Part shown: piece by piece, positions 10,803-22,930 of the stretch | Numbering within the stretch: position 1 is the stretch's first letter | How the letters are laid out: the number at the start of each line of letters is the position of its first letter | NCBI GenBank assembly: GCA_015178975.1 | Contig: WHVD01000001.1 | Span: 2,108,001 to 2,172,000, forward strand | DNA from: Hysterangium stoloniferum | Lineage: Eukaryota > Basidiomycota > Agaricomycetes > Hysterangiales > Hysterangiaceae | Direction: 5' to 3' | DNA: 64,000 nt | The notes under the pieces: generated by a model | What the model saw: only the letters and a program-made list of their open reading frames with translations | Database searches by the model: none | What the model was told of the DNA's origin: nothing | Made by a program: the position numbers and the translations under genes

Positions 10803-11455
10803 CCCTGATTGCCGCTACAATTAAATTCACCGGACTGCTGAACTAATTGAGATAAGATTAAATAATCAAAGATTCATGATGCTTGTGTTTTGGCAAGTAT
10901 TTAGCGAAGAGGGTGTAAAATCTCTTGCTCTAATATATGAAATAAATTTGAAAATTTCAGATAAAATATATTAACTTTGTTGTTCTGCATGATCTGGCCT
11001 ATTCACCAATATGTTCTGTTGGAGATGCAAAAGTCCTTCACTCAACAACCTTGCAAGGTTTGAACGGTAAATATCTTTTGCGTGCCCCTACAGCGTGCGC
11101 GAGGCACATGACGCAGGACCGAAAGTGCCTCGAACAATCCTAACCAACAACAAACAAACCAAACACAGCGACGCGTCCCGGCAACTTAGCATTTGATCAG
11201 GAAGCGGTGTTTCGGCAAAGCCTTCGCATGGGGGAAATACGGCCACCTCATTCGGAACATCTGAGCTCAGATAAAGTCGAACCATTCTCAACAGATACTA
11301 CTCCATATTGTGAGAGTGTGATATTTATTGGTTCATGGCAAATCGAGACGCATGGTTCCTATCTTCTGTTCTTACTATCATGTATAAATATATATCACGA
11401 ATCATCTTTATGTTTGAGTTGATTCTGGGTATTTATTAACTAGCTATTCTCACTC
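10803..11455. repeat. Block R, second copy
   Basis: It repeats the R sequence of 6.63-7.26 kb (gaaattcaccggactgctga to attaactagctattctcact). On the minus strand a 67-codon frame (11291-11088) corresponds to frames in the R copies at 21.2 and 40.4 kb, with EVAVFPPC and ETPLPDQMLSCRDASLCLVC in common. It is unclear whether that frame is ever coding. Confidence 0.7.
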
Positions 11456-12290
11456 GGGATGTTGGAATGTACCCTTGACGGCTTCGAACAGTGGCTGGGA
11501 AAGCAGCAAGAAGAAACGGGTCCGAAACTTAATCTTCGTGCTATGAGGAGGCAGGTTCAGAGCCGGGATTACGGAAAACTTGGAAAAGTACATTGTCTCG
11601 TGCGTTACTGTAGCCTAAGAACTCGGAAATGCTAGGGTCCCTGAACATGAATGTGATTGGACTACTTGGACTATTTAATCTGATGTGTTGCATTCTTACC
11701 ACACGTCTTGATAGGAAATGAGGTAGCGTGGAAACTATATCAAAAGTGTGATATGTTGCAAATAGTGTCTGAAATCCAAACAAAACAGAGCTCGTACCCT
11801 TTTGTGTCTCAAATCCCACGTGGGTCTCCCGCCTTCGTACATTTTGACCAATACTGACTTGCTGTCACTTTCAGTCTTCGCTTCACAAAGTTTGACATTC
11901 CATCGCAAGGCGACCCGATCATTTCCTGCCTTTTCATCGTCATAATAATTATGGTTCGCGATGCGTAGCAATTGCAAGTCCCTTCGATCGACCAAATACT
12001 TATTAAGACGAGCCCACGGGCATGACCTTTGCGGTGACAGAACGGGCGTACGCGTTCACTAAGATCGTTTCTTCCTCTGCCCGTGACTGACGAAAAAGAG
12101 TCAAGTATCTGTGCTAACTGACATACGGCGTTGTAGTGATAGGTCAGTTGTGCCTTCTGATCAGTTGTCTCGCCTTCCGCTGCTGCTCCCGACTTCACAC
12201 AAGCAGGCCATTCTGTCAGGTACGTTGTCTCTGACTGGAGCTTCACGATAAATATGCTGACACTTGTGGTGTAGTTTGCTGTCATTTACA
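11456..12290 (-). pseudogene. X2, short paralogue of gene X, copy 2
   Basis: On the minus strand it begins MTANYTTSVSIFIVKLQSET at 12285 and joins QILDSFSSVTGRGRNDLSER (about 12115-12055), homologous to exon 4 of X. Then follow KVTASQYWSKCTKAGDPRGI in a shifted frame (LVKMYEGGRP frame in X) and FMFRDPSISEFLGYSNARDN. It stops where block R begins and lacks the X C-terminal half. The N-terminal exon differs from that of X. Frameshifts between segments make it a likely pseudogene. Confidence 0.5.
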
Positions 12291-12930
12291 ACTCATTCAC
12301 AGGAAGTGTCAAGAGAACAGGTACCAAACTGGCCATCGGCCGTCGCTTGGGTTGACGGGGCGCATACGTATGGATTATTTTATTGATTGTTGACAACAAA
12401 ATTACTAATAAAATACAAACTAAGGCGCGCACCCGCCAAACCGATTTGTTACAACTTTGGTTCTGAACCACGGACAGAAAGTAAAAGCTTTACTGTCTGC
12501 GGATACCGGAGCCCCAATAACGAGCGAGTCCGCGGGCATCCGCCTGCTAACGCTTTTATTTTTATACCACATGGGTCAAAACCGCAACAGAAACCAAAGA
12601 CACGCGATAATATGTGATCGATGGACAAGTCGGCCGCGACCCACGCCAACATTGGCTGTATCGCAGTCGCAACGAAGGTTTGGGCACGTGTGACCGTAAA
12701 TCTTTTCCATAACTCCAAAGATGAAATTTCATCGGATAGATGGTGATATTTATTGTCCGACATCGCCATTTCGGACGAGAAAGAAGGCACCCAATGCTGC
12801 AAAATTGGCTGCCGTGAGACATCCAATGTGTCGAACTTTTGTGGTCCGCTCGATAAGGCCAGACGTAGTCCAAAAGCATTTCTAAATCTATTCGATTATC
12901 AGTCATGTAACACAAGTACGTGGCTTGTCG
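12291..12930 (-). other. Sequence unique in the window with two overlapping minus-strand frames
   Basis: Frames of 125 codons (12826-12449) and 117 codons (12915-12562) overlap. The first reads FTVTRAQTFVATAIQPMLAW and has mixed hydrophobic character. I recognise neither. A GTATAAAAATAAAAG motif occurs on the minus strand at about 12570-12556. The interval lacks cassette homology, so it is either an insertion or original flanking DNA. Confidence 0.25.
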
Positions 12931-14129
12931 TGAGGGCCTCCGTTATCTGGCGACCATGTCAAATTCAAGTTGACTTGCGAATGTTTTCTATTGTTTCATT
13001 GGAAGATTAAGAAGTATGTTTCAAGTTGCTGTCAACTATCTCATCCCTAGATTTTTTAAACCATCTCCTTTAGTCAACTTTGACTTCCATGGATTAATCA
13101 CCGATTGAGTTCAAATAGTTTTTCATTCCGTTTGCTAGAAGTTTTGAGATTGAGCTACAATATGTTGACTACGCGTTCTGGACGACCTTACCCTACAGCT
13201 GCCTTGTTCTCCCGATCCACATCGTGGATATCTTTGTACTTGTACACATCTAAATCTCATGCGGAGATCATCAACGTCCTTTAAATACTTCGCTTTTTCT
13301 GGGGCTCACCGTCATTTTGAAAATTAAAAGAATTCATGGGCAACAATGCATACGAGCAGCAATGAAGTTACATGTCAGGACTCAAATGCATTTTTATGTA
13401 AATGTCATTACCAAAGTAATGTTTACTTACTCAAGGAGCCAAATAATCAACCAGATTGTATTGTATTATAGATATGATTCTCTAGTTGAATCACCCTCAT
13501 TGCAGAATTAACAGGGTTGAATTAGTGGGTGATATGCATTTATAATGTCTCCCATTTCCAATCTCCCTGTGTTTGCAATCCTCCACAAATGCATCCCCAT
13601 ATCAATTTCAAATCTGATAAGATTAATACTCATACTTTCATATACATAGCATGGGCCAGAATTTAGTGAAGGCAGTGAACCAGACACTCAAGAATCTCAT
13701 ATTTTCCCTCTAAATAGACCAAAACCCCGACCAGCTCAGAAGCACAAAGCAGAGGGAATGTGTGAGGAAACTTTGTTTGAGAAGCAGTCTGAAAGAATAC
13801 TCAGAAAACAACCCAGGTTGAATTATAAAGAGACTTAAAGGTATAAAATATTTTAATGCAAATAAACGGAGTTTCTGTATATACATATAATTTGCATTTT
13901 AAGAGCATATTACACAATATAGAGCATCTCATATAGTATTTGACATTTTTTAGAGCCTCTGTCATCCAGAAGTAAAGTTGTTATTCAATGTGCCATAATA
14001 GAAAGGGAATGGTAGTTTTGCTATAGAGAGAAGTAAATTTAAATGCAATGTGATGTAACACCATATTCAGATTGGATTGAAAATACTATTTCTACATGTA
14101 TATATAGATAGAGGATTTATTTCCCATGT
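12931..14129. other. AT-rich stretch without clear gene
   Basis: A frame around 13650-13840 (+) reads PEFSEGSEPDTQESHIF and then RILRKQPRLNYKET before a stop. Its composition looks like a protein C-terminus, but no family was recognised. The rest is AT-rich. Confidence 0.3.
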
Positions 14130-14495
14130 TGAAATAGCATTTTTTACCATTAGTGAAAAGGCCATTTTTTCGAAGTCTTTGGAAAAGTTCACAGACCTAT
14201 TCGTGAAGAGTGGGATCTTCAGAAAATACCAGAATGTCGTCCAAATAGACTATAACACATACATCAAGCATGTCAAAAAATATGTCTTGACAAAATGCTG
14301 AAAAGCGGAAGGGGTGTTGGTAAGGCCAAATGGCATAACCAACCATTCAAAGGATCTATAACGAGTTCGAAAAGCAGTTTTCCATTCATTGCCCTCAGCA
14401 ATTCAGACCAAATGATAGGTGTGTTTAAGGTCTATTTTGGTTTAAATCCGAGCGTTCTGTGGGGCATCGAGTAAGTCGGTAACGAGATCCCGGCT
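14130..14495 (-). mobile_element. Ty3/gypsy reverse transcriptase fragment (fossil)
   Basis: The minus strand reads the palm region of a Ty3-type RT: TKIDLKHTYHLV-like residues, [20 protein letters not shown], then VYLDDILVFSE. This parallels the same stretch of the Ty3 pol at 57.99-58.25 kb but is clearly diverged, so it belongs to a different, older family. No LTR or other domain is attached. It is broken, with several breaks. Confidence 0.8.
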
Positions 14496-14659
14496 TTAGA
14501 GAGGTGTTGTATGCGCGTGGAAGCTGCGTGTGTGTGTAGGGAACAGGATTGGTAACATTTGCCCCGCGCACGCTGTGGTGTGAGTGGCGTGAAAATAATA
14601 TTCCTGTTGAAATAAGATCTTAAAGCTCGTGAATCTCAAGCAATAACGAATATAATTTC

Positions 14660-15910
14660 CGTTTGACCCTCTGTGTGGATACCCACGCTCAAATCATCAT
14701 GCTCATCCACAAGCTAGAACGCACACCCTTGCACTACATATACAGTGACTCTTGTTCCCGCTGAAAGAGAAGATGACAGTAGGCTCTGGCTTCGGGATGT
14801 GTTTTTAGCTTGTTGCCGCAGGGCTTTAGGAATATATATGCGAAGAACTCTTGAGCATCTTGCTGTTTCGCCATCGAGAATTCCTCGTGAACTCTTCCGA
14901 TAAGGGAATTGAACATGGTGGGTTTGATGGGTTCTTGGAATACGGGCAGTGGCGTCGAGGATGGAAGGTGATCACCATCGGTGGCATTGGTTCCATGGGC
15001 TCACGAGCACTTCGACGGTGGTAGGGACACCGGCGGTGTGAGAGGGGAAATGGCCGCGAGGGTGCGATAACCAGCTGAGCGGATTCAGTCCGCTATCTTG
15101 TGCATCAGAAAGTCAAAACAGGATATGGGGGGCTCTTCGGTGCAGGAACAGTCGCGGGGGAGAAAGGAGATGGTATGGTATGGTGCGGAAGGCTGGAAGT
15201 GTGAATCTCGATGTTGATGCCATGTTGCAGCTGTTTCGGAGATTGCAGTGGTCAGTCCTGCAGGGGAGACAGGCTCGAAAACATTACACGAGTACGACGG
15301 ACTTCAGGATAATTCGACTCGTCAAGAAATGACCTCGTTCCTTGTCCATGACAAGCCCAATATCTCACTGTCGGCATACACTCATAATTGTCCTTCTCCG
15401 TGTCCTCGACAGTAGCAAGGTTCTTAAGCGGCGGTCCGCGACTGTTCTATCACCAACGCCATCAACCCAATCATCAAAACTTCCCTGCTCATCCTCAGCT
15501 GCTCACAGAAGAAAGAAAACACCCTACTCACTCGTTTCGGGTTCGGTTCCAGCATGCTCTTCACATACACGGATACCCAAGCATCCCACACTGCAGCTGC
15601 ACATGCATCCGCGTCACATCGCCCCCCACACACTCTCTATCCAAGCACGGGAGGCACACGTCGATGCCTCAAGTAGATCCTATTAGATCGCATGCTTGGG
15701 GTGTAAGCATAATAAGTGAAATCTCATTTCCATTGGAAGAACGGAGGACATACTTCTTTGTCAAATCATTGTGGTGTTTCTTCTCTCTGAAAAGAGTCTG
15801 AAAGACGGGGACTGGGATGGCGAGAAAGTCTGGGAGGAAGAATGAGCGCAAGACGCAGGACTCCAGCATATGTTACGCAATGTCACACAGTTATGGCGAA
15901 GAACTACTTT
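14660..15910 (-). pseudogene. UBP14/USP5-like module A fragment, copy 2
   Basis: The minus strand reads LIGRVHEEFSMAKQQDAQEF at about 14907-14850, the best-kept QQDAQEF box in the window. A Cys box position at about 15250-15220 is degraded (Leu-Arg-Asn-Ser-Cys-Asn). The N-terminal Cys-rich part spans 15633-15424, and a further block (VLRSFFLPDFLA) lies at 15869-15800. The C-terminal CPGC segment of other copies is missing; the copy ends at about 14660. Host-derived pseudogene. Confidence 0.55.
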
Positions 15911-16173
15911 TTTTGTAATTATTTTTGAAAATTAAAATTCACGTATTCTTACATCTTCTGTTCACAATTGAATTATGGGCAGAGCTCCAGAGCTCCAGTA
16001 AATAAAGGGCTTTTATATCACAGAATGATATAGCTATACTTGACAGGAAAATGTTCGATGGGTGTCATCGTGTCCGAGTTTAATCCTCCTCCCATATGCA
16101 CCTAGGTAGCTGAAAATAACCGATCTGCCTGATTCAAGAAGTTAATACCAACAAATAAGGACAACATCGACGC

Positions 16174-19100
16174 TCACGGGTCTGGCTCAAATACCGTGTC
16201 CGGCCACACAGGGTCATTTATCCAACTGGGTTCCGCATCATAAGAAGCGCGCAACTGCACATCCAGGACAGGTCCCCCCGAGGGGCCAGAAATATAACAT
16301 GGAGAAGTAGGTTCAAACAGGAATATGGTACGCGGTTCCACTTCTCCAGAGTGACTGGATTACTCTGTCAGGCTCTCACATTGATGAAGGGGGAAGTGAA
16401 ACTAACAAATTCTGAGGCATGTCCATAACGACGTGTGTCTCCCATCCGTCTACTGTTGCCACAAAGGGGTCAATATCATTTCGAAAGACTTCTGTGCTTA
16501 CTGATCATCAACTCGTGTGGAAGGACACCCTTGATCCCATTTTCCTCTATGTAAAGTGGTGCGTATGCTCTCCACGCTTTCTGCACTTCAGATGACGGGC
16601 CTAAGTCTGCGATATAGACAATGGGCCGGCAGAAATCTTCGATGCTGCCTTCGCCAATATCATAGGTATATCTACGCGGCAGAAAACTGAGCAACGATCG
16701 GGTCAGTGTGCTAGCTCGAAAAATACCTTCTCATTGGTTTTCCACCTCGTATTGTTACACTCTCACCCTCGTCTAAAGATGTAAACTCTCCCTCGTGGAG
16801 GCAAATCCCAACCCCGACTGAGGGTTCTATACCGAGGGTTTCAGAGAACCACTCATGTAGATTCCCACACACTACAAAATCGCCTGTAACTTTATCCCGA
16901 TAGCCCACGTCCCACAGAGCGAGGGACCCCAGATCTCCATCCTCGATATCGCCCTTAATTGCTCGCAGAAACCCGAAGTCCAGTAGTTGATTGGCCAATT
17001 GATGAATGGTGTGCGAGCTTCGAAGTTGTTGATCCATTAAAGCCGTGCCGAGACACCATGATTCCACCTCGTACATGAATAAGTCTACGATGGAGTCTGC
17101 TGATGATGGATTGATCCTAGAGTCACCGGTATAAACACCGGGATACCATCTCCCATAGTACCGGGACGGGTCACCGCTGCGCAGTGTTCCGGTAAACACA
17201 AGCTTCAGATGACGGCGATTGGCAGGACAGTCTGTGACAGTCACAATTGAATCACCGGGATGTAAAAACTGAATAGACAAAGTTATCATCGACATTTGAT
17301 GTCAGTCGAATTAACGAACAAGCTCGTCCATTGCAATTTCGTTGTTTGAACAGAAATCAACTAATTCCTAATGTCACATTGTCACATCAGCATTTGCGGG
17401 AGAGAAGGTACCAAAGTACGTCACATTGTAAGAATCCCTCTAAAATATATCGCGTTAGCTTGTAAATATCGCGAGTAATGTTATTCACCATGTCCCATAG
17501 TCCCAAAATGGTTTCTCTGACACCGGCTGATCTAGTGCGTTCGAGCCATTTGCATGCGTCCTCAGGTTCCGTGCCCGGATCACGGAAAACTTGGAAAAGG
17601 ACATTGTCTTGCGTGTTACTGTAGCCAAAGAACGCAGCAATGCTAGGGTTCCTGAACATGAATGTGATTGGACTACTTGGGTTATTTAATCTGATGTGTT
17701 GCATCCTTACCACACGTCTTGATAGGAAGTGAGGTCGCGTTGGAACTATATCCAAAGTGTGATATGTTGCAAATGCTTTCTGACATCAGCCAAAACGGGA
17801 CTCGTACCTGTTTGCGTCTCAAATCCCACGTGGGTCTCCCGCCTTCGTACATTTTGACCAATACCGACTTACCGTCACTTTCAGTCTCGGTTTCTCTGAC
17901 ATTGAATGATCTACTGCGTTCGAGCCATTTGCATGCGTCCTCTGGTTCAGTGCCTGGATTACGGAAAACTTGGAAAAGTACATTGTCTTGTGCGTTACTG
18001 TAGCCAAAGAACGCAGCAATGCTAGGGTTCCTGAACATGAATGTGATTGGACTACTTGGGCTATTTAGTCTGATGTGTTGCATTCTTACCATACGTCTCG
18101 ATAGGAAGTGAGGTCGCGTTGGAACTATATCAAAAGTGTGATATGTTGCAAATGGTTTCTGAAATCCAAAGCAGCCAAAAACGGGACTCGTACCTTTTTG
18201 CGTCTCAAATCCCACGTGGGTCTCCCGCCCTCGTACATTTTAACCAAGACCCGCTTACCGTCACTTTCAGTCTTCGCTTCACAAAGTGTGACACTCCACC
18301 GCAAGGTGACTCCATGATTTCCTGCCTTTTCATAGTCATAATCGTTGTGGTTCGCGACCGATAAGGTGCGTAACAGTTGCAAGTCCCTTCGATCGACCAT
18401 ATACTGTCTCATTACGATAAAACCACGGACATGATCTTTGAGACAGAACGGGCGTACGCGTTCACTAATATCGTTTCTTCCTCTGCCCGTGACCAATGAA
18501 AACGAATCAAGGATACCGCGTAATTGACGTATGATATCGTCCATTCTGGTATCATCGATGGCTACGAGTTGAGCAATGGTTAATGATGTATCCAGCGAAA
18601 AATACATCTAAAGAGCCAATATGTATAACGAACGACTCCGATTGTCACCTTCTTTCAGCACGCACCATTGCCGCTTTCTCCGCTTCTTCCAATCGCTTTT
18701 CCAGTTTTCTGATAGACTTATCTCGTTGTCGCATCCAAGACACGACGTGTGCTTTAAGACCTCTTCTTGGTGTGTATGACCGTGCAAGCGCAAGAACATC
18801 CTCAAGTGCACTGAAAACAGTTATTTGTCTGTCAAGTCCGGTTACCCAGTGAGTCTCAAGTTCTTACTTCTGATAACCGTCCAATATAGTTTTGAAATTT
18901 CCCGGGATATTCTCCCACTTCCCCCTCAGCTGATCGTGGAAAGCGACAAGGCGACGTCCAGTGGTCTGAACAAGGTTATTCAATCTCTCGTTTTGCTCCC
19001 CGCTTGCCTGGTGATTTTGAATCATGATCCACATTAGCTCCTAAACTGGTGATGATGCAGACGACCTGCCTTTATAACGTTCATAATCTCTAAAAGAAGG

Positions 19101-19174
19101 GTTGCTGCACTTTTTAAGCCAGGTACTGGAACGGCATCGCCAGCGACTTTGATAGCAATGGTTGCAATGTCCAT
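16174..19174 (-). pseudogene. Gene X, cassette copy 2: MLKL_NTD-like N-terminus, best-preserved 5' half
   Basis: The minus strand starts at ATG 19174: exon 1 gives IKVAGDAVPVPGLKSAATLL, then LEIMNVI. An intron follows, and exon 2 (about 19003-18867) gives NNLVQTTGRRLVAFHDQLRG, then KWENIPGNF. A GTAAGA...CAG intron leads to a coiled-coil exon (VVSWMRQRDKSIRKLEKRLE), and a short intron leads to exon 4 from MYFSLDTS at 18607. The next exons carry LVKMYEGGRPTWDL and FRNPSIAAFFGYSN, faintly like a degenerate kinase-type region (weak inference). The C-terminal part (17295-16711) ends WPDTVFEPDP and TGA at 16174. The N-terminus resembles the MLKL_NTD-type helical domain common in agaricomycete proteins; in MLKL it drives membrane disruption. 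The internal exon is duplicated (17510-18272) and the C-terminal frame is broken, so the copy is probably non-functional. Confidence 0.5.
17510..18272 (-). repeat. Tandem duplication of an internal gene X segment
   Basis: Units 17510-17887 (378 bp) and 17889-18272 (384 bp) both run from ggtttctctgaca-type sequence to cactttcagtct. They cover the FRNPSIAAFFGYSN exon and the exon boundary upstream. Unit 1 equals 31968-32345 base for base by eye; unit 2 is closer to 48340-48722. Confidence 0.85.
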
Positions 19175-19760
19175 GAGCGATGGTCGATGATCTTAGTAGA
19201 TGGTGAGAGATAGTTGCTCTTTCGCACGTCGAGGCGGTGTATTTGTTATTGGCTGTGCCCTGGGATAGTGCGCCGGATTCGTAGGGGAAATGCAGTGTTG
19301 ATCCCACCAACGACACACTCATATTCAAAGGCCGTAATCACAGAGTGGACTTTGTCCGCAGTGGAACTGCTGAATATAATGGATTAGATAGATCATTCGT
19401 CATTAAAAGAAACGCCGCACGACCTTTTCAATGGTTTGTCGAGCAAAATGATAGTACAGTGATGTGCTAACTGACATATGGCATTGTAGCGATAGGTCAG
19501 TTGTGCCTTGGTTAATAAAGAATAAAGAAGTATGAGATGGTTGTAATAAAGTCGATTGGAAAAAGTAGTCTATGATTGAAATTTACTTTTCGGGAATTTG
19601 CGGTGCTGCTATCCACGCTGGCGCACTCGCTCGTCGTCACATTTGTCTCGCCAATCATGTATGACATAGCTATTTTGTATTCGAGTCCTACTAAATTACA
19701 CGGTGTGCATTATGCATAAAAAAATGTCTAAAATATATCAGTGCCCCAAAATGCGTTAAG
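19175..19760. promoter_or_regulatory. Shared upstream region of divergent genes X (-) and Y (+)
   Basis: It lies between the X start (19174, leftward) and the first Y-associated reading frame (rightward). It is kept in the cassette at 35.22-35.78 kb and partly at 53.35-53.57 kb. A short frame upstream of X (19328-19175, beginning MNMSVSLVGS on the minus strand) could be a leader ORF. No clear TATA was assigned. Confidence 0.3.
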
Positions 19761-20980
19761 TGCGCCATTCTGGAGTGGAACGATGGGACGCGAGCTCGTT
19801 GTCCTGACGGCGAGCGTGTTAGTATGGCACGGGAGGACGTTGCCAAAGGCAACGCCGCGATGACGGATTGGTGATGTGGCCGGGAAGTGACACCCGGCCT
19901 CGAGGCTGGAGCAGGGTATTAGTGAAAAGTAAGTAACACTTTGTTATCTCTATTGTATTGGTTTCCTGACCTGGAGCGTCCCATTCTCGCAGAATTAGCG
20001 GTGGAAGAGGCCTCACCACACACTGTATCAAGTTTTTCTACTATGTTGGGTCAGTTTCTCTCATTAATACAAGATCAACGTCATTCATTATGTTACCAAC
20101 TTAAAATGTTTACGCCGTTTATTGACGGAACAACAAGTTGCTTATAGTACTAACAATCGTATTAGCACTAGCGGTACTTGCAAGTTTGCTCGTGATGGGC
20201 CCGGGCCTTCATATGCCATACGGTGAGTTCTGGAATTCCATGAAAACAATATTTCCAACTTGTTGTTAATATGCGATACACCAAGGTTTGCGTTTGGAAT
20301 GCTGCCGTTGCTGATCTACGAAACAATTCTTTGCTTCCCCATCTTATCGAAGGCCATTCAGAATTACGGAAATGGATATGGGTCTTCATTTTTATCAGAA
20401 ATGGTACATGACAGGTAAGCACGGTGTCCAAAGTCTCCTTGAAAGCATGGGCTTAAAAAAAGCACCTGTCTAGTCACATTTCTCATTTTGTACACTTTTA
20501 AACTCTGTTTTTCCAGTATCTTCACCGTTCTCTGTCTTGATTTCACTCTCTACTGCGCCCCTGGGACATGTTCATCATATCGTAAGTTAAACCACTTTTG
20601 CTTATTCATGCTCGAGGCGAGAATATGTATTTAGACGATAATATACCATCCCATGCGCGATGGGATGCTGACTCCTAGTGAATACCATGGAATAGGCTGA
20701 ATTGTTGAAATCATCTCATGACACAACTGTTACGCCTATAGCCTTTTTACCATCGACAGGCTACCGGCTCATCAAAGGGAAGTGAAAATCACCACCGTAA
20801 CTCCGGCCCTGGATGAGTTCTACAGATTCCACACTGTAATCAGGGAGCAGATCGGGCAGTAGATTTGCCACACACTAGATTCGGTACTGATCCTCAGTGA
20901 CGTCACGGTAGCGGATGAATTTAATTCTTCCTGGGCGCTCCTTGCTTCTTCCCAGTCGTTCATGTCATCCCGAAGGGTGG
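19760..20980 (+). pseudogene. Gene Y, cassette copy 2: putative multi-span membrane protein
   Basis: Exon-like segments on the plus strand are separated by GTAAGT or GTGAGT donors (about 19930, 20223, 20416, 20583). The clearest, 20287-20415, reads FAFGMLPLLIYETILCFPIL, then KAIQNYGNGYGSSFLSEMVHD, like the transmembrane proteins with L-P-L-L-x-F/Y-E-T motifs seen in agaricomycetes (DUF6533-type, from memory). The next exon (about 20519-20582) is hydrophobic (SIFTVLCLDFTLYCAPGT). A final segment (20766-20920) reads PALDEFYRFHTVIREQIGQ, then a stop in this copy where the 62.9-kb copy has Ser. Exon joins were not proven. It is divergent from X. Confidence 0.35.
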
Positions 20981-21004
20981 CCTTATTTCCCCCGTACGAA
21001 TGCG

Positions 21005-21610
21005 TAGCTGACCAATTTCAATGATTGCCGCTGCAATGAAATTCACCGGACTGCTGAACTGATCAATATAAGATTAAATAATCAAAGATTCATGTGTTTT
21101 GGCAAGTATTTAGCGAAGATGTGTAAAATCTCTTGCACGAATATTTGAAATAAATTCGGATAAGATATATTAACTTTGTTGTTTTCCATGATTTGGCCGA
21201 TTCACCAATATGTCCCGTTGGGGATGCAAAAGTCCTGCCACACTCCCTCGCACCACAGCGTGCGCGGGGCACATGACGCAGGACCAAAAGTGCCTCGAAC
21301 AATGCTAACCAACAACAAACAAACCAAACACAGCGACGCGTCCCGGCAACTTAGCATTTGATCAGGAAGCGGTGTTTCGGCAGAGTCTTTGCATGGGGGA
21401 AACACGGCCACCTCATTCCGAACGTCTGAGCTCATATAGAGTCGAACCGTTCTCAACAGATACTACTCCATATTGTGAGACTGTGATGGTTATTGGTTCA
21501 TAAATCAAGACGCATGATTCGTACCTTCTGTTTTTACTATCATGTATAAATATATATTATGAATCATCTTTAAGTTTGAGTTGATTCTGGGTATTTATTA
21601 ACTAGCTATT
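21005..21610. repeat. Block R, third copy
   Basis: Same R landmarks as at 6.6 and 10.8 kb. A minus-strand frame (21456-21202, 84 codons) has TETPLPDQMLSC-like residues and continues through SIVRGTFGPASCAPRTLWCE. Confidence 0.7.
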
Positions 21611-22300
21611 CTCACTCAGAATGTCGGAATGTACCCTTGACTGCTTCGAATAGTGGGTGGGAACGGAGCAAGACGAAACGGGTCCGAAACTTAACCTTCG
21701 TGCAATGGGGAGGCAGGTTCAGAGCCCTGATTACGGAAAACTTGGAAAAGTACATTGTCTTGTGTGTTGCTGTAGCCCAAGAACGGAGAAATGCTAGGGT
21801 TCCTGAACATGAATGATTGGACTACTTGGAATATTTAATCTGATGTGTTGCATTCTTCCCACAGGTCTTGAAAATGAGGTAGCGTGGAAACTATATCAAA
21901 GTGTGATATGTTGCAAATAGTTTCTGAAATTCAAACCAGCCAAAACAGAACTCGTACCTCTTTGTGTCTCAAATCCCAAGTGGGTCTCCCGCCTCGTACA
22001 TTTTGACCAAAACCGGCGTGCCGTCACTTTCAGTCTTCGCATCACAAAGTTTAACACTCCACCGCAAGGTGACCTGATGATTTCTTGCCTTTTCATAATA
22101 TCAATCATTGTGGTTCGCGACCGATGAGGTGTGTAACAGTTGCAAGTTCTTCGGTCGATCAAATGCTGTCTCAGTACGATAAGCTCACGGGCATGATCTT
22201 TGAGATGACAGAACGCGCGTACGCGTTCACTAATATCGTTTCTGCCTCCACCCGTGACGGACGACAACGGATTAAGTACCATGACGTGCTAAGGTGGATT
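21611..22300 (-). pseudogene. X2, copy 3
   Basis: Remnants of X exons on the minus strand: VLNPLSSVTGGGRNDISERV at 22282-22223, a shifted equivalent of LVKMYEGG at about 22010, and the FGYSN exon at 21830-21730. Frames change between pieces and no C-terminal X sequence follows; block R adjoins. Confidence 0.5.
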
Positions 22301-22930
22301 AGCCATTGATCGTCTTTCTGCAGTTAGCAATAACGCTGCGTCCACCTTCCTCCTGTGTATCGCATGTAGTCCCACATAATATTAAATAATTCATCGTAGT
22401 CGGCTGTGTTGTCTTTATTTACGCTCCCTGTGGACATTCCAAATTCCCCCTAGCCTAGACAATGTAATTCATCAACATCATCATAGAATCATTACACTAT
22501 GTTGAATCTTTGGAACGAGCTCCGCATGCAAAATGTCATAGACTCTGAGGTAACCATATATCTGTTGCGCGCCGCTGCTACTCAAAGGAACCCTCATCAT
22601 TCTAGACATTTATTACCAATCTTGACAGTTAGTTGCAGGTTAGAAAATAATATCCCATCGATCCTTCTCTGATCCGAATCCTGCATGTTGCAGTGGTGCT
22701 TTATCGTGAGACGTTCATTATTATGTTCACAGCAAACACATATGTATTGCATGTATGCGTGTATGCGTGCAGTTACTCATTATATAACGTACATCCCACA
22801 TCCTCCATCATAGCTATCTACTCCACAGAGGGTTCAGACCTACTATCACTTACCGGCGCAACTTTCGACTGCACCGAAGGATTATTGCTGCCTGTAATGA
22901 CAAAGGAAAGACGGGCGAACGACGGTGTCT
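22301..22930. repeat. Cassette spacer (between X2 and module B), copy 3
   Basis: Non-coding spacer with gcatgtatgcgtgtatgcgtg microsatellite-like sequence, ttatataacgtacatccc (TATA-like) and a following AIYSTEGS-type short frame. The spacer recurs at 34.0, 41.35, 43.2 and 44.17 kb. In the 34.57-kb copy the short frame starts with ATG (MAIYSTDGAGPLSL), so it might be a truncated plus-strand gene start. Confidence 0.6.

Noticed and set aside
12448-12930. Possible solo LTR starting tgttacaacttt
   Set aside because: No matching CA end with a target duplication was found, and no second copy exists in the window.
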